DNA from: Gnetum montanum
Lineage: Eukaryota > Streptophyta > Gnetopsida > Gnetales > Gnetaceae
Length of the DNA stretch: 64,000 nucleotides
Direction: 5' to 3'
Assembly (NCBI GenBank): GCA_015680685.1
Contig: MNCI01002177.1
Location: forward strand, 28,074-92,073
The notes beneath the pieces are model-generated. The model was not told the DNA's origin and did not search any database. It was given only the letters and a program-made list of their open reading frames with translations. Position numbers and translations under genes: made by a program. This document shows positions 23,640-34,775 of the stretch, piece by piece (positions within the stretch are counted from its first letter, which is position 1; each line of letters opens with the position of its first letter).

Positions 23640-24576
23640 ATATTGGACTTCGTACAAAAAATGACCAACAACAATCCTCTAATTCTTGAAGATGAAGAGA
23701 AGATCAAACAGTGGTAGGAGGTGGAGGCTCCTAGGGTGCTGAAGGACCTTCTCCAAGCTCCAGCACTGGTGGTGGTGGTGGTTGAGGTTAAGGTCGTGGA
23801 TGTGAGTGTGACTATCTTGCTACAACTACTACTTCTAGTAGAACACGAAAGGCATCCAATAATACCTTCATCTTCTCCTTCTTACTCTATGTGGCCTCAC
23901 CAATGTGGGCTAATATAAGGACATCCCATGGACAAGGTATTGCTGGAAACAACTCGTTCACATTGATAAACCATGCTATGAATTTCTTAAGTTCTACATC
24001 AAATGTTTTTACAAGGTTCTACAGTTCATGGTAGTCATTCATTTTTTTGGCTAAGTTCTCAACAACCAATCGTTGGTTAGTAAATCAGCTCCTAAAAAAT
24101 TCAAGCTCCACATTAGCTATTTCTTGCTTTTGTTTAGTGTCTTTGTGGTGCTTGAACTCAGCCTCATAGAAGAGGTACAAGCTAGCCACCTGCTTCAACT
24201 CTGACCTTGGCCTTTTGGATGTTAGCATGGTCAAGTTTGCATAATGGAGGTTAGTAAGCCCCATGTATTATATCATCTCTTCAATTTGTAGCTTCTTCAT
24301 GCATATTTTTGCTTTATTGTAGGCATTTAAACCATCAGAGATCGACTGCCATACATCAACTCTTTGTTGAAGTTGTTAGAGGATCTTGTTCATTTTTTCC
24401 TTGGCTAATTGTATGTCTTTCTTGTTTACCTCCTTGAGGAGTCCTAGCTGGTCCCTGTAGTCATTTTCCATACATTTGAACTTTAGGGCCTCGTTTCTCT
24501 AGGTGACTACCTCAATGGCCATTTTTTGGTGAAATGCCCAAACCTCCTTCATTGACAGATTATAGTCCTCCACTGC
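23640..24576 (-). pseudogene. Third ORF of element C, distal part
   Basis: C-terminal part of the long third ORF of element C, separated by element E from its proximal part (38581-40543). Read on the minus strand it aligns with E at about 36775-37530, for example the segment with CCAATAATACCTTCATC against CATTATTGGATGCCTTTCA. The product is predicted to be rich in charged and Gln/Leu residues, with a coiled-coil look. No catalytic motif was recognised. It is broken by many stops. Confidence 0.6.
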
Positions 24577-25448
24577 TAATGAGTGTCAAAGTGTTACATC
24601 GATGGGCCCTCATTGATGCAGCCACATCGATGGGCCCTATTTACATGGTGTTTCCTCATCAACTTAGCATCTCCTAGTCATGTTTATGGGCATTCAAGTC
24701 ATAGTAGTAGCTGACCTCTTATAGTTTTTACATTTGAAAGTTAGAATATTTTCCCAGGTGCCTGCATTAGAAGTCATTGAGTGTACAGATCTTTATTTGA
24801 GCACTATTGTACCTAAAAATGATAGTGTGTGTAGCAATAAAGATGAGCTTCTTGATAAAACTTGCACCATTTTTAGATAGTTTAAATGTTTTATTTATGA
24901 ATTTAATGTTTTCAGCTATTTATTCAATGATTTCTAGTAATTAAGCTAATTATTTAATTAATTAAGATAAGCTAAATAGATCAAACACATAAGTACAGCT
25001 GCTTCAAGTGTAACACATATTTGCTTGGTGATTTCTATAGCATTATTGATTGGTGCACCTAGTAGCATAGTGCTTGGTAACCCAGTAGTGGATACGTGGG
25101 TTTAGGACATGTACGGAAAGTGGGACTGAATGCTTATGTTAAGACTAGTTAGAGATTAGTTAATTAGTTAAATAAAATTAGTTATTAAATTACTTCATCT
25201 CCCTACTTTAAGCATCAAAGACATAAAACATAAAATGAAAAAAATCACATGCGTCAATTCCACTTAACCATACCTTTGTACTTCACAAGTGTAATTGGGA
25301 AGACAATGAACAATCATTAGGGCAAGGCTCACTTCTTGAAAGACTAATGTACTAGAAACTAGAGAGTCCATAGAATTCAACTAGATCATGTGTGAACACT
25401 TCATGATTCGTATGGTTGGGCATAGGGGTACCCCTTCACTGCTCATCA
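24577..25448 (+). repeat. 5' LTR of element E
   Basis: 872 bp, from TAATGAG (decayed TGATGAG) to CTCATCA, pairing with 37667-38580. U3 lacks both the palindromic and the minisatellite arrays seen in other LTRs of the family. It has instead repeated ATCGATGGGCCCT (about 24599 and 24629). Confidence 0.8.
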
Positions 25449-25449
25449 C

Positions 25450-25467
25450 TAGCATCATTACCGAGGA
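25450..25467 (+). other. Primer-binding site of element E
   Basis: TAGCATCATTACCGAGGA, a decayed form of the tRNA-Asp complement, one base after the 5' LTR end. Confidence 0.65.
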
Positions 25468-25625
25468 CTTTCTTTTGTTGAAACGTGTGCTATCTATGTT
25501 TAGTGAATATCATTAACATTGTTGGACAAACTCCAACGTCAACATCATTCTCAAATAATATAACTACAAAAGCACACTGATATTTTATTTATTTTGCAAA
25601 ATTTCTTCTTCTTCTCATAGGCAAA

Positions 25626-27431
25626 ATGATACGAAATTGTTAGTCCCACAAGAGTGCAAAGTGATATATACTTATCTAGATGAGTATGTGCCTAATTTCA
25701 TCTTCATCCTACATCAACATGAACAACTACGATGGTATGATATGGAAGGAAACATTATGCTTCCTTCTGATTGATCTATGCTCATGATGCTACTTCAAAC
25801 TCTTAAGAAGTTAGGCATCCACAATCTTCAAGAAGAGTATGTTGTACATGACTACAACTACCAAGAAGACCATCCCACTGAAGCACAACATAGGCGAGAT
25901 CAACACCAAGAGAAGCATCAAGAAAATTTGAAGGCAAAACGGTTCACCAACCCCTTGTTCTAGCTGAACCAAGATGACAACAAGGATCCTCCCTCTAAGG
26001 GCTATCAACCTAAAAATTCTCCACCCCTTGTTACTAATGATCAAAGTGTGGCTCTAAATCTATAGTCTATTATCAATAATCCAGGTTCAAGAAAAGATGG
26101 CAGTCAATGCAAGAGCTCGAACAAGCATCACGATGATAAGAAAAATGACGAACGTGATTGTGACAATTGAAAAGGAATTAGCAGACACCATGGTGGTGGC
26201 AGTCCTCCTCCCTCGTCATCCTCTTCATCTAAATCTCTTTCTTCTTCTTCTTCTAGTTCTAAAGGATGCCACAAAAGGAACAACCATGATGGAGGTGAGT
26301 AACGGGGCAATAATACTAATCACCATGCCCACAATAATCAAAGGGTTAACAAAGGACATCATCAACAATAATGAAATAATGATGATGATGATCATTTGTT
26401 GATGACTTGAAGTATGCTTAACATTGTAGAGGTAGTCAAGATTCTAATTAGGCTTGTGAAAGATAGCCAGATCAAGTGCTTAGACATGAACAATACCCCA
26501 ATATTTTAGAGGGGATATAACTCTGATCCACAAAACCATCTACAAGCCTTTCATGATGCCTATGCCTTACAAAACATTAAAAATTATTAGTAGAAACTAG
26601 AGCTATTTCTCAAGACACTCATTAAGGAAGTAGAAGGTTGATACTGGTCCTTGGAATTGGAATCTATCTGCAAATGGAGTACCCTACTAGAACTATTTAA
26701 TGATAAATATCATATGTACTCTAGAGTATCTAATCTAAGAAGGCAAATCTAAGGCTAAAAACAAGGAACACATGAGCCCTTTAATGCCACCATGGGAAAA
26801 TACTATTATCTCTTACCTCAATGCCATGGCCATGGTTATTCTAAGAGGGAACAACTCTACCACATCATAAATGGGCTTAGAGTATAAACCAAAAAGAACT
26901 CTTGGGGTTTATGTCTAAGGAAGACTATCCAAACTAAGAGCTCATCAAATACAAAGGTTGATATAGCAAGTTGCAAAAGAAAAAGGTGAGTTGCAAAAAA
27001 TGGAAAGTGCAAAAGAATATAATAGGGATCCTTCCATCAGAAAAAAGAAGGTTCAATTTTAGGATGAGGAGAAGTCATTGCTCAATGAAGTGGTGAATAA
27101 GAAAACCTTGCCCATCCAAAAATCTGTTTCCAATATTTTGGCAAAGGTTGATAAGTTATGAGACTCTTTGGATGAAAAATTCCAAACTGTTGTGAATATT
27201 ACTGAAGAATCCAAAGAGCAAAATAGTGATCATAACCACAAAAGACAAAAAGAAGATGAACATGCCTACCAAAAAGGTAAGGGTAAAGCTACTACAATAG
27301 AAGAAGTTGTAGAGACAAACTTTGATGATGATGTTAAGTGTGACATTTTTCAATATGAACATCCTAAGGGATGTTGCCCTATGGTGTCACACTTACAAGA
27401 GTCTGAGGTGTACGCGTTGAATCCTCAATGA
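25626..27431 (+). pseudogene. Gag of element E
   Basis: Plus-strand Gag with the family layout. The N-terminal block (25660-25780) has YTYLDEYVPNFIFILHQHEQ and DMEGNIMLPSD. A poly-Ser/Arg-rich linker follows (26090-26300: SSSSSSKSLSSSSSSS). The capsid core (26510-26900) has YNSDPQNHLQAFHDAYALQN, YSRVSNLRRQI and GYSKREQLYHIINGLR. After a charged tail, a zinc-knuckle-like CDIFQYEHPKGCCP lies near 27340-27380. Several TAG stops sit where related copies have Gln or Trp. Confidence 0.75.
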
Positions 27432-28129
27432 GCATGGAGGCAAGCACCATGATCGCCTTATCTTCAAGGTAATCTAAGGCAATTCCACCAACAACAATAA
27501 GCTTACTATCCAAGTGAAGCTCCACCACAACCGTATGAACAATATCAATAGTGGCACCAACCACAGTCATGGGGAATGCCACTGCCAAGATAGCAATACC
27601 CTCACAGGCAACTAGATCGATATGAGTACTATGTTCAGCAACCCATTTCTCCAAGAAGTTCTGCTAGCCACACCTCATTCCGACATCACTATTACCCTCC
27701 AGAGTATCTTCGAACTCATTCACCATCTTCTCAAGGGGAACACCCATATCCATATCACCCTCTACATCTATCTGCACACATCCCTTTGCCCTCAACCCAG
27801 TTACCTCCTACTCCATCCATCCAAGGTAAAATTCCTTCACAATTGCAATAATGAAATGCTACAAGGGCTATACATTCAAACCAGCCTTCCAACTAGGTGG
27901 TTCAAATAATCAATCTAGGAAATGATCCTTTTTTTGATCCAACGGTCCTCCCAAACCCTCACAACCTAATGCAGCTGGTCTCCCTATATCTCCAACACCC
28001 TCATCCTCTACATCAAACACATTCAAGTACCCTTCAAACCAAACACTACCTCAAATATGCACTATAATGTTAACTCATGCTATCTCCAACTAGATCAAGG
28101 CTGGTAATCTTCCCACAAAAAGATTCAAC

Positions 28130-28560
28130 TTGGGAAGTCCTCATATTTACTTATAGATTGCTAGACATGAGCCATGCAAGGTCCTTCTTAATTCTGGTTC
28201 TAGTGTTAATCCCATCTCCCATGACATTTACATAGCCTAGAACCTACCACCTCTCAAGAAGAGCAAAATTTGTTTGGAACTGGTAGATCAATTAATCATT
28301 GTTCCCTAGATTAGTGGAGGACATTATGACTATAGTTTGTGGATGATCCTATTTTGTTGATTTTCTAGTGATCAAGGTAGAAAATTGCAAAGATGACTTT
28401 TCCATCCTTATGGATCGTGCATGGTTAAGCATTGTTGATGCACGAATGGGCATAAGGAACCTCTCCTTAGAAACCTCCAAGGAAAATGAATTTGGATGCC
28501 TAGAGAAGAATCATGTTCCATGCATCACATATAATGATAATGGGTGTAATTGCATGTAGA
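28130..28560 (+). pseudogene. Aspartic protease of element E
   Basis: Retropepsin-like domain between gag and RT. Segments seen are ARHEPCKVLLNSGSSVNPIS (active site region, Asp replaced by Asn), then an Ile-rich strand and FSILMDRAWLSIVDARMG (28400-28450). It aligns with the B protease. TAG stops interrupt it. Confidence 0.7.
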
Positions 28561-28809
28561 AACTCTGGTTCATTAAGAGTACAATTATTAAAGCATGCAA
28601 TCAATGTGCACATGAACTAGATATCTAGATGTGCCTAAACGTAGCAACCACAAAATAGGAGGGCACCTAGTGGCTAATAGCTGACTCTAACAATAGCACA
28701 CTACACATGGAACCTACTAATAGCCTAACATGTGCTTATGTCGAAGGCATGGATGAACTTGAGAAAGTTCATCACCAACTCTCTGATGATGGAGATGATG
28801 ATACCTATT

Positions 28810-30970
28810 AGGGAGAGTTGTTAATCCATGATAATTTCAAGCAAGAGCCCCTAGAGTTAAAAACTCTACTAGCTAACATGAAGTATGCATTTTTAAGCAA
28901 TGGCAAGTCAGTTATAATCAATGTAAATCTTGCTCCAAAACAAAAAGACAAGCTATTGAAGGTGGTCAACAAATGGTCAACATCCTTTGCTTGGTCATAT
29001 CCTAAACTAACTAGAATCAATCCAAGGATATACTAGCATTGTATGTACACTAACCTAACCATGAAGCCAAGAAGCTAGTTGTAGAGGCGATTGAACCACA
29101 AATTGAAGTAGATCATCACGAAGGAAATAGAACAACTCCTTAAGATAGGATTCATCTATCCCATCACAAATAGTGAGTGGGTTAGCTCACTTGTAATTGT
29201 GCCAAAGAAAGGTGGCAAGTGGTGGGTCTACATCAACTTCAGGCTATTGAACATGAAAACATTTAAAGATCATTTTCTATCATCATTTGTGGACCAAGTG
29301 TTGGACACTATCTCTGAGCATTGCTATTATAGCTTCTTGGATGGTTATAGTGGCTATAACCAAATTTAGATTACAATAGAAGATCATGCTAAGAAAGCAT
29401 TCACGAGTCACTAGGGAACTTTTTCATATTATAAGATTCCAGTTGGTTTGTTGATGAGTCACCTTCTGTCAGTTGCGTTGACGTAACCTCATCATCTAGG
29501 CCTCATCAACAAGGCCTATTGGATGCATCATATCATGCGTCGACATGGCCCCATCGACATAGTGTCTATAGTCAACTATAAATATGCACTTGTAGCCACA
29601 TTTATGGCAACTAGAGATTGTAGTTGTAGCAGAGCTCTTGCATTTTTTCCATTTGAAAGTTAGAATTTTTCCTCAAGTGCCTATTGTAGGAGTCATTGAG
29701 TGTACGAATATTTATTTGAGCATTATTGTACTTGAGCATGACAGTGTGTGTGATAATAAAGATGAGCTTTCTAATAAACCTTGCAACACTTTAGATAGAT
29801 TATCTACTTTATTTATGCATTTAATATTTTCAATTATTTATTAAATATTTTCCATTAGTTATTAAATATTTTCTAGTTATTATGTTAATGAAGTAATTAA
29901 GCTAGATAGTTTACACACATAAGTACAATCACTTCAAGCATAACACATATTCGCTTGGTAATCCTAGTAGCATTATTGCTTGGTACACCCAGTAGCATAG
30001 CACTTAGTTTCCCAACAGTGGATACATGGGTTTAGAACATGTACAAAAAGTGGAATCAGATGCTTATGTTAGGATTAGTTAAATGTTGTTATTTAGTTAA
30101 TTTGGATTAATTACTCAAATTCCTTTTTATCTACATTTTGAACACTAAACTATAAAATACAAAATGATAAAAATTAGATGCCTCAGTTACATTAACCATA
30201 CCAACGAATGTCACAAGTGTAATTAGCAAGACAACAATTGACCTTAGGACTAGATTCACTTCCTAAAGGACTAATGCATCGAAAATGATAATGTTCATAG
30301 AATTCAGCCAAATTGCACGTGAATGCTTTGTGATTCGTATGGTTGGGCTAGGGGTACCTCGCCGCTCATCATCTTTGTAATGCCCGTACAACATTTCAAC
30401 ACCTGGTCCTTAGTGTTTTTCAATAGCATATTGGTAGTGGGGTAAAAGTCTTTATGGATGACTTCTCTACCTATGGAGCTACATTTGAGCAAGCCTTAGA
30501 TTTCCTTAAGTAAGTACTAAAAAGATGTGTTGAAACAAACCTCAAGCTCAATTGGAAAAAATGCCATTTAATGGTCCAGGAAGGCATAGTACTTGGGCAC
30601 AAAATTATGTAGGCAAGGATTAAAGTAAACCCAAAAAAGATAAGGGTCATCCAAGAAATCACACATCAACCAAAGACAATCAAAGACATTAAATTATTCC
30701 TTAGACATACTAGCTACTACTGATGATTCATAGAGAATTTCTCTAAGATCACAAAGCCATTGGTTGAGCTTACAAAGAAAGATGCTCCATTTGTCTAGAC
30801 TAAGGAATAAGAACATGCATTCCAACTACTAAAGGAGAAACTTGTAGAAGCTCTAATTCTACGAGCACCAGACTAGTCCAAGCCATTTCATATAATGATA
30901 GATGCATTTAATTATATCTTGGGAGCCATGCTTATGTAGTTGGATGATACAAAACATCCATATTACATCC
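28810..30970 (+). pseudogene. Reverse transcriptase of element E, split by a solo LTR
   Basis: Fingers and palm: VSSLVIVPKKGGKWWVYINF (about 29172-29232), then YYSFLDGYSGYNQI with the first catalytic Asp, ending at FSYYKIPVGL (about 29451). The solo LTR 29452-30373 intervenes. The domain resumes with CNARTTFQHL and the active-site loop VKVFMDDFSTYGATFEQALD (about 30435-30497), then LGHKI, the IKVNPKKI region and the connection domain FHIMIDAFNY...LGAMLM. Stops are mainly TAG at Gln and Trp sites. Without the LTR and stops, the order and motifs are those of a standard gypsy RT. Confidence 0.85.
29452..30373 (+). mobile_element. Solo LTR inserted in the E reverse transcriptase
   Basis: Plus-oriented LTR starting TGATGAG, with the family ending GGGGTACCTCGCCGCTCATCA, and no internal region. 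It splits the RT between FSYYKIPVGL and CNARTTFQ. TTTGT occurs at both 29447-29451 and 30374-30378, consistent with a 5-bp target duplication; two bases (TC) lie between CTCATCA and the right copy. It is similar to the E LTRs in U3 and U5. Confidence 0.8.
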
Positions 30971-31250
30971 ACTACATAAGCTGAAGCATTATGGGTGCAT
31001 AGTTGAATTACACCAAAACTGAGAAAGAACTAATGAAAGCAATGTATGCTCTTAAAAATTTTAGGTACTATGTGCTTGGATACAAAGTATTTATGAACAC
31101 AAATCATAGTACCATCCGCTTCCTAATGAACAAGCCAACGGTGAGCCACCGTATCATACGGTGGCTCGTGATCTTGTAGGAATTCAATCTCACAATGGTA
31201 GATCGAAAAGAAACTAAGAATGTGGTTGTTAACCACCTCTCTTAGTTAAT
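30971..31250 (+). pseudogene. RNase H of element E
   Basis: Plus-strand RNase H remnant with YTKTEKELMKAMYALKNFRY, YVLGYKVFMNTNHSTIRF, MNKPTVSHRIIRWLVIL and a decayed KETKNVVVNHLS. The TDH motif reads TNH. It aligns codon for codon with the better-preserved B copy. Confidence 0.8.
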
Positions 31251-32700
31251 ATGGGATAATAAAAAGGAGGAGAGTCCACTCTTTGATCAATTTTGAAATG
31301 AACTCCTCTTTATAGGAGCAATAAATGACCAATTACACTTGAACCAAAATGGTATGATGACATCCTCACTTACCTTCTCACTCAGGAGATGCCACAAGAT
31401 CTTAACCACAGGAAGAAACAACAGTTTCTTCATTGGGCAAAATACTTCATAGAAATCAACAGACATCTTTACAAGGTATGCGTTGATGTCCTGGTTCGTT
31501 GGTGTGTCCCTGATATAGATCGATTGTGCATTCTCTAGGATGCTCACAAAGGTTCTTGAAAAGGTAATTATGCAAAGAGATGCATGACCATAAAAATCTT
31601 CATGGAAAGATACTATTAACCTATAATCTTCAAGGATGCCCACCAGTTTATCTAATTTTTTGAGTGCTATCAGCGAGATGGTGGGATGATCGCTTAAATG
31701 AAGGATCCTCAATAGAGAATTCAACCACTAGAGTCCTTTAACATATGGAATAGAGACTTCATGGGCCCTATCATGCCCATGTCCTATGAAAAGATATACA
31801 TCATTGTAGTAGTCAACTATTATACCAAATGGGTAGAAGCAGCGACCATCACCAATTGTACATCATTCACTACTACTAGATTTTTACAACATATTGTAAA
31901 TAGATTTGGAGTGCCATGTGCACTAATTTTTGACAATGGAACCCATTTTATAGGTGCCACATTTTAAAAGTTGATGCAATGCTTAGGGGTTGAACATAAA
32001 TTAATAAGACCCTATCACCCCCAAGCTAACAGTAAAGAAGAAGTTACCAATAGGGAGATTACAAAGATCCTAACAAGGATCATAAGCAAATATAGGAGAG
32101 ATTGGAGCACAAAACTTAACAATGCCCTATGGGCCTACTGCTCAACATGTAAATTCTCTATTGGCTACTCTCCCTACGAGTTGGTGTATGGAAAACTTCC
32201 AATACTTCTAGTCCAATCCAAGCTCTGTACACTTTCAATAGCTTGTGACTTGGACCTTGATCTAAGCCTAACACAAAGAGAAAGATTGATCAACCTAAAT
32301 GTGCTAGATGAAAATTGATTAGTGGCCCTATCTTTAAATGAAGTGCACAAGGCACACAACAAATAATGACATGACCTTAAAATACAGAAAGTAAAATTTC
32401 AACTAGGAGATAAGGTTCTCTACTAGAATCCCACACATGTAGCTTAGAAAACTAAATTCCAAACATTGTGTAAGGAACCTTGTATAATTGATGAAACCTT
32501 TCCTTTCGGGGCCATGACTATATACAAACTTAAGAGCCTAGATAAAAAGAAGTCGGTCGACATCCAACAAGTAAAGCTTTTCCACAAGCCTAAGCAAGCC
32601 AGTGCAACAAATACCTTAATGGATGAACAACCACACTCAATTTTTTGGATCTCTTCCTTCCAACTCAATCATGGGGGAGATGGCCATCCATGCTAATCAT
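31251..32700 (+). pseudogene. Integrase of element E
   Basis: DDE integrase. The core begins at DFMGPIMPMS (31750) with the first Asp. It continues IIVVVNYYTKWVEAATITNC, NRFGVPCALI and FDNGTHFIGATF with the second Asp, then VEHKLIRPYHPQANSKEEVT, where the expected NGQVE reads NSKEE and still has Glu. DWSTKLNNALWAY and SIGYSPYELVYGK follow. The C-terminal part (32490-32690) has FPFGAMTIYKLKS and GEMAIHANHPYGPS. No chromodomain is present. Long open stretches survive (68 and 115 codons), and stops are TAA/TAG. Confidence 0.85.
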
Positions 32701-34775
32701 CCATATGGCCCTTCAGTTTTTTCATTTTTTGTTTTACACATTTTTGTCTTTACAATTTGTTTATTTTACACCTTTTTGATTTTAAAACTTCTTCCTATTT
32801 TACACCATATTTTATTTTACACCATCATTAGTACATTTCAATCTTTCTTGGATATTTTACACTTTCTTATAAATAAAAAAGAGAAAAGTTTGAGTGTGAT
32901 TTTAAAATTTTCACTAATAAACACGCTTTGTACAAACAAGAAACAATGGTATTGTAGCTACTACTAATGGTCGTTTATGCTTTATGTTTTGTTTGCTAAT
33001 TTCTGGTTTCTATTTTTGAATTTTTGTACCTATGGCTTAGTCATGGTTTCTTTTTCATGAAACAGGAAACGAGTTCATGACATCCACCTATTCACAAGCT
33101 CTATGGTTTTTCTTATTTTGGAAGTTTGAGGCCCCTTTCATTAAATCAACTTTTAATAAATCTATTACCTTAGTAATTTCTAGAATTGGAAAAGATTCAA
33201 AGGTTTACATAGGGTGTGACATCAAGGGAACTCAATACTCTTTTTACTCTTTTACTTACTTTGGTGCTTGAGTGTCTTCATGGAATTTTTACCATTTTGT
33301 TCCAATAATTAACAAGAAGTCAAATAAAATCTTTGCATGATGTGGTTCCAATCTAAAAAGAAAAAAAATAAGAACAATAAAAAAGAGAAAAAAACATGAT
33401 GGAAATTCAAAGCACATTCCTTAGACAAATAAATAGGCTACAAGCACTGGTTATGGAACTAAAAAGACATATTACCGATGCTTGAAGGTCCCCTCTAACT
33501 AAGGCCCTCTTTCACTTCCTACTTTGCTTTTCTTCTCTTTATGGAACTTTTATGGAACTATGGTTGTTTTGTGGAAGTACTCTTGTGTCTCAAGGGGGTG
33601 GATCAATCTTGGAGTGATGATGAGAAGTCACTAAAAGAGGTTGGTTTTGGTCTGGACTAAGAATGGATCTTCTTATATCATTTTAAACACAAATCCACAA
33701 GGGACTTCTTATGACCTTAGTATGGAATTCCATTCCACCTTCTACATCATTCATCTCTACTAACTATAACTCACCTCACTATCGAAGTCCATGTTCTTGA
33801 TTCCATGTCTTGGTCTAACGTATTTCAATTCTTAGGTAGAATCTTCCGAGTTTTGGTCCTTAACTTCCATTGACCATTAATCACCTATGGGACCCACAAA
33901 CTCCTTAGGTTGAGGTTATAGAAGGGAAAATAAGGCATGTTCCTACTATGGGAAGGACCAATTATATCCTTTGGTTGGGTTCATTAAGTACCTTATCCCT
34001 AGGTATTCTTGCAATCAAAATCTTTCATACATCCATTTTCTGTGTCAAACCATGTGCTCCTTTACAAATTTTGTTTAATAAAAGCATTCTTCATCAAATT
34101 TTTAAATTTTTGAGCTCTCAAAGATCCTCATTAATGATTTCATCATATTCTTGGCTTTTCTATAATTCCATGGATCCTAAATTCATTGAACAATTCCTTA
34201 TATTTTTCAAGATATTCAGATTTTAATTTTTTGCCTATGGGCCCTGTATATGGGGCTTCATCGATGGAGCAAACCCATATACGAGGCCCTGTATATGGGG
34301 CCCCATCAACATGGTGGAAAAATAGTATATATATATATATACATGAACCCACTTTAAAAATTTTACATTTTCTCACAAATGGCAAGGGAGTTTTTCAAAT
34401 TTTCAGAGCCTAGAACCTTCCAAAGCCCATAACTTCCTAACCGTTTATCCAAATCACTCCGTTCTTTGATCCTACAGTTACTGGATGTAAGCTCTTCATT
34501 ATGGGGGCCACAAATGTGCCATTTTTAATAAAAAAATTTCACAATTTTTCTAACTCCCACAAAGGTTTAACTAAAAAATCAACTATTAAACACTATATTA
34601 CAAAGTTAAACCTTTCCAACAAGCTCTAGTGACATTTACAATAAATAATTAATAAAATAAATAATCTACCATGGTCCAACCTTAGCCAAAGTGTAACTAA
34701 CTATTAAGAGAAGGTATTAAAAAATTTAAAATTACATATTATATCTATTAATCCATGGATGTGTTGTGACTGCAA
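32701..34775 (+). other. Spacer of element E between integrase and third ORF
   Basis: AT-rich non-coding region of about 2 kb. It contains a T-rich run after integrase, the family phrase GGGTGTGACATCAAGG (about 33209) and an (AT)n microsatellite at 34327-34341. Partially duplicated phrases of CCCTGTATATGGGGC (34246 and 34292) occur. No protein was recognised. Confidence 0.5.

Noticed and set aside
26097-26402. 101-codon ORF and its antisense acidic ORF
   Set aside because: Both are shadows of the poly-Ser/Arg-rich Gag linker of element E.
31287-31724. 145-codon minus-strand ORF
   Set aside because: Antisense to the integrase N-terminal region of E. Its homology is on the plus strand.
34246-34310. 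Possible CRISPR-like or hairpin repeats around CCCTGTATATGGGGC
   Set aside because: Only two or three imperfect copies, and the genome is eukaryotic. Probably decay of a short duplication in the spacer.
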